From: an uncultured Opitutia bacterium
Lineage (GTDB): Bacteria > Verrucomicrobiota > Verrucomicrobiia > Opitutales > Coraliomargaritaceae
Direction of reading: 5' to 3'
Assembly (NCBI GenBank): GCA_937136395.1
Contig: CAKZOI010000083.1
Coordinates: forward strand, 1-64,000
Length of the DNA stretch: 64,000 nt
Positions 21,053 to 31,350 of this stretch are shown one piece after another. Numbering within the stretch: position 1 is the first letter of the stretch; each line of letters opens with the position of its first letter. Both the position numbers and the translations under genes were made by a program. Below the pieces are notes generated by a model that was not told where the DNA came from, searched no databases, and saw nothing but the letters and a program-made list of their open reading frames with translations.

Positions 21053-21085
21053 TAACCCCCCCTTTTTTTAACTGAAGTAATACTT

Positions 21086-22060
21086 ATGAAAAAAACGATT
21101 CCCTCACTCGCGCTTGGACTTGCTGCCGGCGCTTTCTTTTTCACTGGTTGCGGGCCGCAATCAGACGAAGCATCTAGCTCCGCAAGCTCGAAGCCTGCTG
21201 AAGTCACTATTCCAGATGCGCCAGATGCAGCCATGAAGACAATCTTCACCGAGCTTAGCGACGGTAATGGTGGTATCCTGTGGCAAGCGATGCCTGCGAG
21301 CTATCAAGCGGATATCAACAAGATCGTCCAGCTCGCTGGAACGAAGATTGATGCCGAGCTTTACGATCAGACATTTGCGCTCGTGGGGCGTCTCGGTCAG
21401 ATTGCAGGGAAGCAAAAAAGCTTCATTGTCAATACTGCGCTCATGGGGCAAATGGAAGCCGCTCAGAAGCAGCAGCTCGAAGATGGCATCCCGGCGATGG
21501 TTCAAGTGCTTGAAGTATTGACAACTAGCGACCTTGCTACGATCGCGAGCTTGAAGACCTTCGATGGTCAGCGCTTTTGCGATAGCACGGTGTCAGAATT
21601 GGCGAAACTTTCGATCGAGTTGTCTAAACTAGATGATTCTGAGCAGCCAACTTTGGAAGATTTGTCGGCCGCAGAGTTCTCCGTTTTGGAGCAAACCGAG
21701 AATTCAGCGACTTTAACTATGAAGGTGGCTGGCGAATCGGACTCTGCTGAGATGGTCAAAGTCGAAAACCGCTGGGTGCCTATTGAAATGGCAACGGATT
21801 GGTCAAAGAATATGAGCGAAGCCATTGCAGGCTTAGAAGCGATCTCTCCTGAAGATATCGCGGCACAGAAGCCACAGATGCTCGGTGTGTTGACCATGCT
21901 TGATGGTGTGTTGACGCAGATTGAAGCGGCAGAGACTCAAGAGCAATTTGACCAAGCGATTCAAGGCGCAATGATGCCCATCATGGGCCTCATGATGATG
22001 GGACAAGGCATGGGCGGTGCTCCTGCAATGCCAGCGGGGCCGATGCCGACGGCACCATAA
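21086..22060 (+). CDS. predicted lipoprotein, function unknown
   Basis: The 324-residue protein begins with a lipoprotein signal peptide (LALGLAAGAFFFTGC); the lipobox Cys is followed by GPQSDEASSSASS, a Ser-rich linker. The mature part is mostly helical and acidic with Leu-rich heptads, and has no catalytic motif I recognise. The last 30 residues are a Met/Gly/Pro-rich tail (MMGQGMGGAPAMPAGP). It is a single gene with its own terminator. It probably sits in the outer or inner membrane facing the periplasm. Confidence 0.85.
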   Translation: MKKTIPSLALGLAAGAFFFTGCGPQSDEASSSASSKPAEVTIPDAPDAAMKTIFTELSDGNGGILWQAMPASYQADINKIVQLAGTKIDAELYDQTFALVGRLGQIAGKQKSFIVNTALMGQMEAAQKQQLEDGIPAMVQVLEVLTTSDLATIASLKTFDGQRFCDSTVSELAKLSIELSKLDDSEQPTLEDLSAAEFSVLEQTENSATLTMKVAGESDSAEMVKVENRWVPIEMATDWSKNMSEAIAGLEAISPEDIAAQKPQMLGVLTMLDGVLTQIEAAETQEQFDQAIQGAMMPIMGLMMMGQGMGGAPAMPAGPMPTAP

Positions 22061-22083
22061 TCAGAATCGTTCAGATTTTCTCA

Positions 22084-22113
22084 AAAGGTCGCTTCCTCGG
22101 GAGCGGCCTTTTT
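22084..22113 (+). terminator. intrinsic terminator of the lipoprotein gene
   Basis: aaaggtcgct / agcggcctttt stem with inner pairing and a T-run, about 25 bp after the stop. Confidence 0.8.
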
Positions 22114-22513
22114 AGTGTCTCTTCCTGAGGCGGTGTCTCTAGGGCATTCTGTAATTAGGTTGACGTATCGTAGGTGGTAGGGAGCGTTATCCTTGGCTCC
22201 AGCCTTTTCAAAGGATATCGAACCTTAGCTTATTCCTCTGAATAAACGCAGAATGCAGTAAGGACGGTTTTAAAAAATGTAGCCACGGCACTCTGTAGCC
22301 GTTTTGAGTCTAATCGGGACATTCGGCTGATCGTTACGATCAGGTCGGCAGAGCGACGCGATTACCTGCATCTCGATTTAAGTAGGGCTCAGTTCGAAAG
22401 ATTACCAGCCTTGCCCACTCGAATTCATGGTGAATTACCGATTGCCACTGTGCACTGATGCCACTTTTATTTGATCTTTAACTACCTAATTTTCACACAC
22501 AAGAAAGAGAAGC
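22114..22513. other. 400-bp gap without a recognisable gene
   Basis: No convincing coding frame or RNA family seen. It contains a hairpin acggc/gccgt followed by TTTT (about 22285-22302) and a perfect palindromic hairpin ctgatcg-tta-cgatcag (22327-22343). It presumably includes the fabV promoter. Confidence 0.5.
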
Positions 22514-23692
22514 ATGATCGTAAAACCACGTATCCGAGGATTTGTCTGCATAACTGCTCACCCACAAGGCTGCGAAGCTAAGGTGCGCGAAGAAATTGAA
22601 ATTGCGAAAGCAGCCAAAAACCCAAATGGCCCGAAAAAGGTCTTGGTGATCGGCTCATCGACTGGCTATGGGCTTTCGACACGTGTAGCCGCGGCTTTTG
22701 GTTCCGATGCGGCGACACTGGGCGTATTTTTTGAGCGCCCTTCGATGAAGGGTAAGCCAGCCAGCGCTGGCTGGTATAATTCGGTGGCTTTTGAAAAAGC
22801 CGCGCACGAGGCAGGCCTCTATGCGAAGAGCATTAATGGCGACGCCTTTTCAAACGAAATTAAAGCTCAAGCTATCGAGACCATTAAAGCCGATCTTGGG
22901 CAAGTGGATCTCGTGGTGTATAGTTTGGCATCCCCTCGCCGCACGGATCCTGCTGATGGTGAAACCTACAAGTCCGTTCTAAAGCCGATTGGTGAAAGCT
23001 ACACAAATCGCACCCTAGACACCGATAAAGGTGAAGTTAGCGAAGTGACCATTGAGCCCGCTTCTCAAGAAGAGATCGAGCACACTGTTAAAGTCATGGG
23101 AGGGGAAGATTGGGAGCTTTGGATGAATGCCTTGGATGATGCTGGCGTGCTGGCACCAGGCGCCAAATCCGTAGCGTATTCCTATATCGGACCTGAGATT
23201 ACTTGGCCTGTGTATACCAATGGCACGATTGGTCAGGCAAAGAAAGACGTGGAACGTGCGGCTGCGGCGATCACGAAAGCTCACGATTGTGAAGCTCATG
23301 TTGCGGTCAATAAAGCCGTGGTCACTCAAGCGAGCTCTGCGATTCCCGTGGTGCCACTTTATATTTCGATCTTGTTCAAAGTGATGAAAGCGAAGGGCAA
23401 CCATGAGGACTGTATCGAGCAGATGGTGCGCTTGCTTAATGAGCGCCTCTATGGTGGCGACTTGCAGCTCGACGATCATGGTCGTATTCGAATCGATGAC
23501 TGGGAAATGGAAGCCGACATCCAGAAGGCAGTCGCAGACGTGTGGCCCGAAATTTCCAGTGAGAGCTTAAATGTGCTGTCAGATTTCTCCGGTTACCAAA
23601 ACAACTTCTTAAAGCTTTTCGGCTTCGGATTGAACGGAGTCGACTACGAAGAAGACGTCGAAGTGGATCTGCCAATGCCGAGCGCTGAATAA
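22514..23692 (+). CDS. fabV: enoyl-[acyl-carrier-protein] reductase FabV
   Basis: FabV catalyses the last, NADH-dependent step of the fatty-acid elongation cycle. Members are insensitive or weakly sensitive to triclosan. The 392-residue length fits FabV/trans-2-enoyl-CoA reductase, which is longer than FabI. Motifs are the opening IVKPRIRGFVCITAHPQGC, the cofactor loop KKVLVIGSSTGYGLSTRVA, VVYSLASPRRTDP, and the catalytic Tyr-X8-Lys in VYTNGTIGQAKKD (about residues 232-242). It is the only enoyl reductase seen in the window. An AG-rich stretch (gaaagagaag) precedes the ATG, one of few purine-rich leaders here. Confidence 0.95.
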   Translation: MIVKPRIRGFVCITAHPQGCEAKVREEIEIAKAAKNPNGPKKVLVIGSSTGYGLSTRVAAAFGSDAATLGVFFERPSMKGKPASAGWYNSVAFEKAAHEAGLYAKSINGDAFSNEIKAQAIETIKADLGQVDLVVYSLASPRRTDPADGETYKSVLKPIGESYTNRTLDTDKGEVSEVTIEPASQEEIEHTVKVMGGEDWELWMNALDDAGVLAPGAKSVAYSYIGPEITWPVYTNGTIGQAKKDVERAAAAITKAHDCEAHVAVNKAVVTQASSAIPVVPLYISILFKVMKAKGNHEDCIEQMVRLLNERLYGGDLQLDDHGRIRIDDWEMEADIQKAVADVWPEISSESLNVLSDFSGYQNNFLKLFGFGLNGVDYEEDVEVDLPMPSAE

Positions 23693-23717
23693 TTTGTATC
23701 TAAATTTTTTTCATACG

Positions 23718-23747
23718 AAAGGACGTCCTAGTTGGGCGTCCTTTTTT
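23718..23747 (+). terminator. intrinsic terminator of fabV
   Basis: aaaggacg / cgtccttt stem with partial inner pairing and six T, 25 bp after the stop. Confidence 0.85.
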
Positions 23748-23789
23748 GTGTGTAGGGGCGTGATTTGATGCAATGCCGCTTTGGTGATC

Positions 23790-23954
23790 CGCTACGTGCT
23801 ACACTGTGGGAGTCTGACAGGAGTGTCTGACTTACGATAATGTAGGTTAGGCACTCTTGCCTGACCATGCGTATGGGGTTTCGGATGGTCAGGCGGCGTT
23901 CTGGAAGCCCGAGCTCACGATTGGTGGCAACTTTGGGCGCATCAAGTTGCGCCC
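23790..23954. repeat. REP-like palindrome cluster
   Basis: The gap between fabV and ribBX is packed with palindromes: a direct repeat of gtctgac (about 23812 and 23826), a 9-bp hairpin ggttaggca/tgcctgacc (about 23847-23868) and a 7-bp hairpin gggcgca/tgcgccc (23935-23954). No gene was found. Confidence 0.5.
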
Positions 23955-23962
23955 CTACGTGT

Positions 23963-25066
23963 TTAGATCTCGATCTGTTCGACGATCTCTAAGTCGTATC
24001 CGTCGATGCCGACGACCTTGCGTTGTGTGCTGGAGAGCAGGCGGATCTTTTGCAGGCCTAGCGCGACCAGGATTTGTGCGCCGATCCCGTAGTCGCGAAA
24101 GTCCATTTTGCTGGGTGCGATTACACGCTCTTTGCCTTCGGTAACGCGAACGCCACCCTGAGGTTGCTCAATATAAAGCAGCACTCCGTGGCCTGCTTCA
24201 CTGATCTTTTCCATGGACATTTTCAGTGAGTTGTAGCCACCGCTAGAGGATGAGCGAAAGATGTCTGCAAGCAGGTTTTCACTGTGCACGCGAACCAGTG
24301 TTGGCGCTCCGCTTAGAGTGCCTTTTGTGAGTGCGAAGTGTTGACGGTCATCGAGCACGCTGCGGAAAATATGCAGGTCGAAAGTGCCAAAGTCGGACTC
24401 GAATGGACGGGTCACGACATGCTCGACTAGGCGATCACGGGTGTGTCTATATTCGATAAGGTCAGCAATGGAGATGAGCTTCAATTCGTGCTCTTTTTTA
24501 AATGCAATCAGATCGGGTAAGCGCGCAAGCGTGCCATCCTTGTTGAGGATCTCACAAATCACGCCACTTGGATTGAGCCCTGCGAGTTGTGCGAGGTCGA
24601 CAGCTGCTTCGGTGTGCCCTGCACGTTGTAATACGCCGCCGGGTTTGGCGCGGAGTGGAAAGATGTGGCCAGGTTGCACGAGTTCATCCGGATGTGCATT
24701 GGGGTTTGCGAGGATGTTTATCGTTGTCGCGCGGTCGAAAGCACTGATGCCAGTAGTGATGCCCTCAGCGGCATCGACGGAGATTGCGAAGTCGGTCTGG
24801 TGAGATTCGCGATTATCCGATGCCATGGGATTGATACCCAAGCGGCGTAGCTGATGTCCGAGCATGGGCACGCAAATTAAACCGCGGGCGTGGAGCGCCA
24901 TCTGGTTGATCGCCTCAGGGGTGGCTTTGGATGCCGCCATGACAAGGTCGCCTTCGTTCTCGCGGGCTTCGTCGTCAGTCACGATGACCATTTTGCCTTC
25001 TGCGATGTCACGGATGGCGTCTTCGATCTTGTCGAATGCGTTGGAATGTTCGTTTGCCGTAGTCAT
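23963..25066 (-). CDS. ribBX: 3,4-dihydroxy-2-butanone-4-phosphate synthase with degenerate GTP cyclohydrolase II domain (RibBX type)
   Basis: The 367-residue protein has a complete RibB half (about 1-205): the acidic motif DDEARENEGDLVMAA, FAISVDAAEGITTGISAFDRA, HIFPLRAKPGGVLQRAGHTEA and the closing EILNKDGTLARLPDL. It makes the four-carbon unit for lumazine. The RibA-like half (about 210-367) is clearly related but has lost its catalytic core: HSEN replaces HSEC and SSSSGGYNS replaces the CDC zinc ligands. The EGRGIG loop reads QPQGGVRV, and TNNP is SSTQ. Such proteins are known as RibBX, and GTP cyclohydrolase II activity is not expected. The start at 25066 (MTTANEHSN) is preferred; upstream ATGs exist at 25141 and 25171. 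No FMN riboswitch was seen. Confidence 0.9.
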   Translation of the reverse strand: MTTANEHSNAFDKIEDAIRDIAEGKMVIVTDDEARENEGDLVMAASKATPEAINQMALHARGLICVPMLGHQLRRLGINPMASDNRESHQTDFAISVDAAEGITTGISAFDRATTINILANPNAHPDELVQPGHIFPLRAKPGGVLQRAGHTEAAVDLAQLAGLNPSGVICEILNKDGTLARLPDLIAFKKEHELKLISIADLIEYRHTRDRLVEHVVTRPFESDFGTFDLHIFRSVLDDRQHFALTKGTLSGAPTLVRVHSENLLADIFRSSSSGGYNSLKMSMEKISEAGHGVLLYIEQPQGGVRVTEGKERVIAPSKMDFRDYGIGAQILVALGLQKIRLLSSTQRKVVGIDGYDLEIVEQIEI

Positions 25067-25154
25067 TTGTAAAAGCTGAGTAGTATTCGCCTCTCTGGCC
25101 GCTTCGCAACCGTTATCGAATGGAAGTTCATCATTCTGCATTGATTCCTGATGT

Positions 25155-26129
25155 ATGCGACCTAGGCTCATTCTTGTGTCTGATCCTCATATCCCGCATC
25201 GACTCGAAGGGCTTGCTCAGCGTATGGGGGAGGCGCGTTTCGCGGAGCGTTTAGAGAAGGAGAAGCAGTTAATCCAACAACTTGGGCACGGTCAGGGCCG
25301 GGGCATTTTTAGCCTCGAGAACTATATCGATTTTTACGGAGTGGTGAGATGTTGCCTGCAGCTGACAGGCTTGTGGTCGCGCGCGGTGCGCAATTATCTA
25401 GATATCCATGTTGAGGCTAACGAAGTGTTTTTGGAGCGGCTACCAGCCGCATTCGATGGATTTCGTATTTTGCACTTGTCCGACTTGCATGCGGATCTGC
25501 ATCCCCAGTTTGTTGCATCCGTGAAGCGTGCAATTAGCTCGGTGGAATATGATTTGGTTGTGGTGACTGGCGACTTTCGCACCTGCACTTTTGGCGATCA
25601 TACAGGGGCGACCGAAGCTTCCATTGAATTGCTCGGCGAGCTCTCTGCGCCGTGCTATGCGATTTTAGGCAACCATGATTTCATGATTAAGGTGCCGAGT
25701 CTAGAGGCGGCGGGGATTCGTTTTTTATTGAACGAATCGGTGGCGCTGAAGCGTGGAGATGCCGTGTTACATCTTGTGGGTATCGATGACCCTAATTTTT
25801 ATAAGACGCACGATTTCGACCACGCGTTGACTGGTGTGCCAGAGGCGGATTGCAAAATCTTGCTTTCGCATGCGCCGCAAACCTATCGAGAGGCGGCACG
25901 TCGAGGAATCGATCTGCAACTTTCAGGGCACACGCATGGAGGGCAAATTTGTCTGCCTAGTGGTATTGTTGTAGTGCATGATCGCAGTGCACCGCGGCAC
26001 CTACTTGCTGGGCCTTGGCGTGAAGGCGCGATGCAGGGGTATACGAGCCGAGGCACTGGTGGCTCTGGTCTGCCTGTGAGGTTGAATTGCCCTGCAGAAG
26101 TGACGCTGCATACGCTGCGGAGTGAGTGA
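25155..26129 (+). CDS. calcineurin-like metallophosphoesterase, YaeI-like
   Basis: The 324-residue protein carries the full dimetal phosphoesterase signature: ILHLSDLHADLH (about 107), VVVTGDF, AILGNHD (about 170), LLSHAPQ and LQLSGHTHGGQI (about 255). The subfamily is that of YaeI/YkuE-like phosphodiesterases, but the usual N-terminal transmembrane or Tat segment is not present. Residues 1-100 are instead a charged helix and linker. The substrate cannot be told. It diverges from ribBX. Confidence 0.88.
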   Translation: MRPRLILVSDPHIPHRLEGLAQRMGEARFAERLEKEKQLIQQLGHGQGRGIFSLENYIDFYGVVRCCLQLTGLWSRAVRNYLDIHVEANEVFLERLPAAFDGFRILHLSDLHADLHPQFVASVKRAISSVEYDLVVVTGDFRTCTFGDHTGATEASIELLGELSAPCYAILGNHDFMIKVPSLEAAGIRFLLNESVALKRGDAVLHLVGIDDPNFYKTHDFDHALTGVPEADCKILLSHAPQTYREAARRGIDLQLSGHTHGGQICLPSGIVVVHDRSAPRHLLAGPWREGAMQGYTSRGTGGSGLPVRLNCPAEVTLHTLRSE

Positions 26130-26130
26130 T

Positions 26131-26262
26131 GAACGTCGAATTGGGGGGTGAAGATCTCGCCGCAAGGGCAAAGATGAAGCCTTTTTGCCCATCCTATCTC
26201 ACACCCCTCAAATCATCGTCTCAACGCATTCAAAATTGGACGTTCGATGTTCAACGTTCAAC
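26131..26262. repeat. gaacgtcgaa / gttcaacgttc words around a small intergenic spacer
   Basis: gaacgtcgaattgg (26131-26144) and, in the other orientation, attggacgttcgatgttcaa followed by cgttcaact (26235-26262) bound the gap between the two convergent genes. They use the same vocabulary as the repeat upstream of ribH. Confidence 0.45.
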
Positions 26263-26272
26263 TGATCTTGAG

Positions 26273-27271
26273 CTACATATAGTAGCGTATGTAAGCTTTA
26301 TTGCGGAGGTCTTGGAGCCACTTTTCTTGTGTGTCGCGGGCTAGTTCGCCGACGAGGACGTTTTCGATAATGTCGCGCACTTGTGAGATAGGTTGGATCA
26401 TTTCCTCGCGTTTGTCTTCTGCGTAAAGGATGAAGATGGTGCCAGAAAGTTCGATGGGCTCGCTATATTCACCGTCTTGCAAGCTGAAGGCGACCTCGCT
26501 GAGTTCTTTGCGGATATCTTGGCGTTCGATCCAGCCCCAGTCACCGCCCCGGCGGCTCATTTCGTCTTGGCTGTATTTACGAGCAAGATCGCCGAAGTTG
26601 GCGCCGGCGCGGAGTTCGTTGATGACTTGTTTGGCAGTCTGGCGGAGTGGCACAAGTCCCTCGTCGGCCATGGGTGTTAGAATGATTTGGCGCAGGTGCA
26701 GGGACTCGCTTTGGTAGAACCTTAGTTTGTTTTTAATGTAGAAATCTTCGATGCGTTCTGGGCTGATTTCGGATTGAGATTTACGTGTCTGCTGGCGCAT
26801 GACATTGACGACGACACGTTTATAGATGTCTTCGCGGTAATCACGTGCAGTGATGCCGCGCTCTTTTAAATAGGCTAGGAAACGCGCTCGGTCGCCGCCG
26901 AAGTCGCGAGCTATCACTTCGTCGTATTCTTGGTCGATATAAGAGGGGGGAATTAAGAGGCCTTTCTCTTCTGCCGCTTTCACGATGATGATGCGGTCGA
27001 TCATGTTTTGCAGCACTTCTTTACTGATCTCGTCGATGCGTTGAGAGAATTCTTCCTGGTTTTTCGATTCCACACGCAGGCGAGGAATGATAGGGTTCAG
27101 CTCGGTGCGGAGTTGTTGCAGTGTAATGATCTCACCTTCGGCTATGGCTGCAATGCCGTTGCCCAAGCGCACGAGTGCGGGGTCTTGCGGTCGGTTACTC
27201 TGAGCGAAGAGCGAAGAGAATACTACAAGTAGGAAGAAGAATGAAAAAGTGAGTGTGCGTGGAAGCTTCAT
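26273..27271 (-). CDS. SurA-like periplasmic peptidyl-prolyl isomerase/chaperone
   Basis: The 332-residue protein has a signal peptide ([19 protein letters not shown]), a SurA N-terminal helical domain (about 30-175; [28 protein letters not shown]) and one parvulin (PpiC) domain (about 180-285; [36 protein letters not shown]). Proteins of this class help outer-membrane proteins fold in the periplasm. Its ATG overlaps the mfd stop codon (ATGA, 27268-27271), so it is translated from the same mRNA as mfd and rnc. SurA of E. coli has two parvulin domains; this one has a single one. Confidence 0.9.
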   Translation of the reverse strand: MKLPRTLTFSFFFLLVVFSSLFAQSNRPQDPALVRLGNGIAAIAEGEIITLQQLRTELNPIIPRLRVESKNQEEFSQRIDEISKEVLQNMIDRIIIVKAAEEKGLLIPPSYIDQEYDEVIARDFGGDRARFLAYLKERGITARDYREDIYKRVVVNVMRQQTRKSQSEISPERIEDFYIKNKLRFYQSESLHLRQIILTPMADEGLVPLRQTAKQVINELRAGANFGDLARKYSQDEMSRRGGDWGWIERQDIRKELSEVAFSLQDGEYSEPIELSGTIFILYAEDKREEMIQPISQVRDIIENVLVGELARDTQEKWLQDLRNKAYIRYYM

Positions 27272-30200
27272 GGTCGCGCGTGGCGTGAAAGGAATTGCTT
27301 TATTTCGTCCAACCTTAGAAGTGGATCTTTCTTGGTCAAGCGGGGAAAACGTGTGCCGGTCTTTAAGAATTCTCCAGATGGTTTAGGGTGAGCGAGCCGG
27401 CAGATGAGGCGATCACCTTCACTTTCGACTCGGCGAACGCCAGCGCTTTCGGCAAGCACACGAAGTTCACTGACTGTGATCAGCGCTTGCGTGGGGCGTG
27501 GTAGTTTTCCGAACCGGTCGAGTAGCTCTTCCGCAATGGCTTGGATGGTTTCACGGTTTTCAGCCAGTGCTAAGCGTCGGTAGAGATCAATACGGAGGCG
27601 AGCTTCGGCAATATACTCTACGGAGAGCGCAGCTTCGATGACTTTTCCGGGGCGCTTATATTCCGCTTCTTTGATGGCTGCAAAACTGACGGTGCCGCTG
27701 GTGCTACGAGAGCGACTGCCGCCCTCGCCAGCTGCAATAAAGTCGAGCTTTACCTCGGCGCGAATCCGGTCGGCACCCGCTTCACCTTTGAGCCGTGCGA
27801 CGCTTTGCTTCAATAGTTGGCAATATAGTTCAAAGCCGACTCCAGCAATGTGACCACTCTGCTGTGAGCCAAGTAGATTGCCCGCACCACGGAGTTCGAG
27901 GTCGCGCATGGCGATACGGAAGCCAGCACCGAGCTGATTGTGCTGCTTGAGTGCGTTGAGGCGTTTTTGTGCTTGGTCGACGAGCGCGGCATGGCGATGC
28001 AGCAACAAGTAGGCGTAGGCTTGGCGTTTAAAACGACCTACGCGACCGCGAATTTGGTAGAGTTGCGCGAGCCCGAAACGGTCGGCACCTTCGATGATCA
28101 GGGTGTTGCAATTGGGAATATCGATGCCTGATTCAATGATCGTGGTGCAGACGAGCACGTCGTATTTGCCGGCGACGAATTTTGTCATGATCTTTTCGAG
28201 TTGTCCCTCTTCCATCTGTCCATGCCCGACAGCGACGCGTAGTTTGGGGTGCATATCGTTGATCTTGGCTGCGACGGCTTCGATTGTGGAGACACGGTTG
28301 TGCAAGTAGAAGACTTGCCCGCCACGGTCGGTTTCGGCTTGAATGGCGCTTTTGACGAGCTCGTCGGAGTAGCTCTTGACGATGGTCTCTATCGGTCGGC
28401 GATCCACGGGTGGTGTTTCGATGACGCTCATTGCGCGTGCGCCAGCCATAGCCATGTAGAGCGTGCGAGGAATGGGTGTAGCGCTTAGGGTGAGGATGTC
28501 GACATCGGCACGAAGTTGCTTGATGCGCTCTTTTTGGCGCACGCCGAAGCGTTGCTCTTCGTCCACAACCAGTAGTCCGAGGTCTTGAAAATGCACATCC
28601 TTACTGAGCAAACGATGAGTGCCGATCACGATGTCGATCTTACCAGATGCGAGATTGGCGATGATTTCCTTATTCTGTTTTGAGCTACGAAAGCGGCTGA
28701 CCATGTCGACGATGATCGGGTATTGAGCCATGCGGTCGCGGAAAGTATTATAGTGCTGCTGGCAGAGCACGGTGGTGGGGACCAAGATGGCGACTTGTTT
28801 CCCTGCAAGCACGGCCTTTAGCGCGACGCGAATCGCTACCTCGGTTTTGCCAAAGCCGACATCGCCGCAAATGAGTCGATCCATTGGCAGGGGCTTTTCC
28901 ATGTCTGCTTTGCTGTCTTCGATTGCAGTGAGTTGATCGGGTGTTTCTTTAAACGGGAAGGCTGCTTCGAAATTCTTTTGCCATGGATGATCGGGCGGGA
29001 AGCTATAGCCTGGTGCTTGATTGCGCTGCGCATGGAGGTTGAGCAATTCAGCAGCATAATCGAGTGTCGCACGCTCGGCTGATCGACGGGTCTTTTCCCA
29101 TGCGGCACCTCCGACTTTTCCGAGTTTTGCGCTGACCTTACTGAGACCGACATAGCGGGTCAGCAGGTGCGATTCGTGTAGCGGCACATGAATCGTCATT
29201 TGTTCGGCAAACTCGACTGAAATCACTTCTTTCCAGCCGCCTTGAATTTCGAGGCGAGTGAGTCCGCGAAATAGACAGACTCCATGTTGGAGATGCACCA
29301 GGGTGTCGCCATCCGCGAGCTCTGTGAAGTCGAGCAGTTGATCGACTTGTGAATGGATGGGGCGAGCGCGCTCTCGGGTGTTGCTGGTTGTGCGTTGGCG
29401 ACGACCGAAGTATTCTGTGTCGGTAATCAGGGCGATACCTGTGGCATTTTTGTCTGCCTTAAACGGTAACCAATCGCTGGCTCCGCGGACGAGAAAACCG
29501 CCAGAGATGGTGCCTTCGATGAATTGCGGCTTTAATTTTGCAGTGAGAGGATTCTCCGTGAGTAGCTCGCGTATGCGCTGCGTTTCGCTGGTTCCCGCAG
29601 TGATAAAAACGATCGAGAGTTTATCTTTCTTCGCCCAGTCGGCGATTTGGTTTTCAAACTTTGTGCGGGCGCTCTGCTCAGATTCAAAACGATCAAATCC
29701 AACCTGGGTCACGTTCGTGTGGAGTCGATAATTCTCTGTTGGTTCGATAGAGAGCCCGATTCGCTGTGCCTCTTTTAACAGCGCAGGCTCTGTATCCACT
29801 TCACAGATACCAATCCGTTGGTCATTAAAGGCCGCTCGTTTAGTAGCCACCTGGTAGAATGAGCGAGTGGTGGATGAACTCGCCTTGCTGGCTTCGAAGC
29901 GGTAAGGGTGCTCGCGCACCAGTAGAGCAGGGTCCTCAAATAGCCAGTGGATCGCGTGTTCGGGCAGATAGTCGATGAGCGCTCCTTCGCCTCGGTGTAT
30001 CGTCTCGGTGCTCGGGGCGGCGGAGATTGTGATGGTAGTGGCGCTTTGCTTCGTGCGCTGACTAGCGGGGTCGAAGCTGCGGATGCTCTCAATTTCGTCG
30101 TCAAAAAAATCGATTCGATAGGGCTCAAGCGCATCGTAGGGATAAATATCGATCAATCCTCCGCGTGTCGCTATTTGCCCAGGATGTTCGCAGAGGGCCT

Positions 30201-30669
30201 CCGAGTCGTAGTCCAGTTCTTGGATCAGCTGCTGCGTAAGTTTGGTAAAGGAATGCGTTTCGCCAACGCGCAAGCTGATTTGTTGAGCTTCAAAATACGT
30301 TCGTGCAGGGCAGGAACCGAGCAGTGCTTCGGGTGTCGCGATGATTAAACGCGAAGCGCTCGACGGCTTTAAGAGGGCATTGAGCACTGCGAGTCGATCA
30401 CAGATTCGATCCACTCGTCGTCGGGCGTCAATGTCGGGTGGTGGATCTTCTGGAAAATGTAGCACTTGGATCGGCGACTGGTTCCAGAGTTGCCCGTAGG
30501 TTTCGATCTCTGTGGCGAGCTCTTGTGCGCGGCGCGGATCGGCTACCAGTGCAATGGTAGTGGCGTTTCTACTGTGCTGCATCCATCCAGCAATGAGCGC
30601 CGCGCGAGCTTCGCTGCTGACTCCATGGTAGAGATAGTCGCCCCTTGTGGATGGAAAAGTCGTCGACAT
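27268..30669 (-). CDS. mfd: transcription-repair coupling factor Mfd
   Basis: Mfd recognises RNA polymerase stalled at DNA damage, removes it and recruits UvrA. The 1133-residue protein contains the UvrB-homology N-terminal part, an RNA-polymerase-interacting Tudor-like domain ([19 protein letters not shown], about 415-435), and a RecG-like motor with Walker [15 protein letters not shown] (about 603), DEEQRFGV (about 700), [13 protein letters not shown], and motif VI in [11 protein letters not shown]. The C-terminal D7 TRCF domain follows. It is the central gene of rnc-mfd-surA: the rnc stop lies 3 bp upstream and the surA start overlaps its stop. Confidence 0.97.
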   Translation of the reverse strand: MSTTFPSTRGDYLYHGVSSEARAALIAGWMQHSRNATTIALVADPRRAQELATEIETYGQLWNQSPIQVLHFPEDPPPDIDARRRVDRICDRLAVLNALLKPSSASRLIIATPEALLGSCPARTYFEAQQISLRVGETHSFTKLTQQLIQELDYDSEALCEHPGQIATRGGLIDIYPYDALEPYRIDFFDDEIESIRSFDPASQRTKQSATTITISAAPSTETIHRGEGALIDYLPEHAIHWLFEDPALLVREHPYRFEASKASSSTTRSFYQVATKRAAFNDQRIGICEVDTEPALLKEAQRIGLSIEPTENYRLHTNVTQVGFDRFESEQSARTKFENQIADWAKKDKLSIVFITAGTSETQRIRELLTENPLTAKLKPQFIEGTISGGFLVRGASDWLPFKADKNATGIALITDTEYFGRRQRTTSNTRERARPIHSQVDQLLDFTELADGDTLVHLQHGVCLFRGLTRLEIQGGWKEVISVEFAEQMTIHVPLHESHLLTRYVGLSKVSAKLGKVGGAAWEKTRRSAERATLDYAAELLNLHAQRNQAPGYSFPPDHPWQKNFEAAFPFKETPDQLTAIEDSKADMEKPLPMDRLICGDVGFGKTEVAIRVALKAVLAGKQVAILVPTTVLCQQHYNTFRDRMAQYPIIVDMVSRFRSSKQNKEIIANLASGKIDIVIGTHRLLSKDVHFQDLGLLVVDEEQRFGVRQKERIKQLRADVDILTLSATPIPRTLYMAMAGARAMSVIETPPVDRRPIETIVKSYSDELVKSAIQAETDRGGQVFYLHNRVSTIEAVAAKINDMHPKLRVAVGHGQMEEGQLEKIMTKFVAGKYDVLVCTTIIESGIDIPNCNTLIIEGADRFGLAQLYQIRGRVGRFKRQAYAYLLLHRHAALVDQAQKRLNALKQHNQLGAGFRIAMRDLELRGAGNLLGSQQSGHIAGVGFELYCQLLKQSVARLKGEAGADRIRAEVKLDFIAAGEGGSRSRSTSGTVSFAAIKEAEYKRPGKVIEAALSVEYIAEARLRIDLYRRLALAENRETIQAIAEELLDRFGKLPRPTQALITVSELRVLAESAGVRRVESEGDRLICRLAHPKPSGEFLKTGTRFPRLTKKDPLLRLDEIKQFLSRHARP

Positions 30670-30672
30670 GCC

Positions 30673-31350
30673 TTAGTCAAGTAACTGTTTGAGTGCTTTC
30701 TTGGCTGCATCTGATTCGGCAATTTTCTTTGATGTGCCTGAACCTTCGGCGACGACTGTGCCATCGATCGTTACAGAAGCGCGATAGCGGCGGTCGTGGT
30801 CGGGACCTTCAGCTGAGAGTTCTTGATAACTTGGGGTGGCTCCGTTGTATGTTTTTTGAGCCCATTCTTGCAGGCGTCCTTTTGGGTTTTTAGACAAATT
30901 ACTAATATCTGCGTCTGCAATTCGATCGCCGAAGAGCGTGAGGATGGTGCGGCGCGCGGCGTCCATGCCAGAGTCGAGGAAAATAGCTCCGAAAATGGCT
31001 TCGAGTGCATCTTCGAGCATCGCATGACTGGGCTCTGGATGGTGCTCTCGATGGCCTTCGCTAACTTGAAGAAAGGCGCCGAGATTAAGCTCGACTGCTT
31101 TGTTCGCTAGTGACTTACCGTTGACGATATTGGCGCGTAGGCGGTCCATCGTGCCTTCGTCGATCGAAGGGTAGGATGTATAGAGTGCTTCGGCAATGAC
31201 GAGATCGAGCACAGCGTCGCCGAGAAACTCAAGCCGCTGGTTGTCGCCTGTCTCAAGATCGCAGCTCGGGTGAGTTAAGGCGAGGGCGAGTTGCTGGGTA
31301 TCTTTAAAGGTCGTGCCGATTCGAGCCTCTAGTTTGGAAAAATCTGTCAT
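30673..31350 (-). CDS. rnc: ribonuclease III
   Basis: RNase III cuts double-stranded RNA in rRNA precursors and regulatory duplexes. The 225-residue protein has the catalytic domain with the signature QRLEFLGDAVLDLVIAEALY (about 37-56, broken as RLEFLGDAVLDL), the second acidic site LEDALEAIFGAIFLDSG, and a C-terminal dsRBD (about 155-225; GRLQEWAQKTYNG, SKKIAESDAAKKALKQLL). It is first in an operon with mfd and surA, which is an unusual partner set. It diverges from phoH with 130 bp between starts. Confidence 0.96.
   Translation of the reverse strand: MTDFSKLEARIGTTFKDTQQLALALTHPSCDLETGDNQRLEFLGDAVLDLVIAEALYTSYPSIDEGTMDRLRANIVNGKSLANKAVELNLGAFLQVSEGHREHHPEPSHAMLEDALEAIFGAIFLDSGMDAARRTILTLFGDRIADADISNLSKNPKGRLQEWAQKTYNGATPSYQELSAEGPDHDRRYRASVTIDGTVVAEGSGTSKKIAESDAAKKALKQLLD

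Noticed and set aside
25067-25154. FMN riboswitch upstream of ribBX
   Set aside because: The gap is under 100 bp and lacks the conserved FMN aptamer words.
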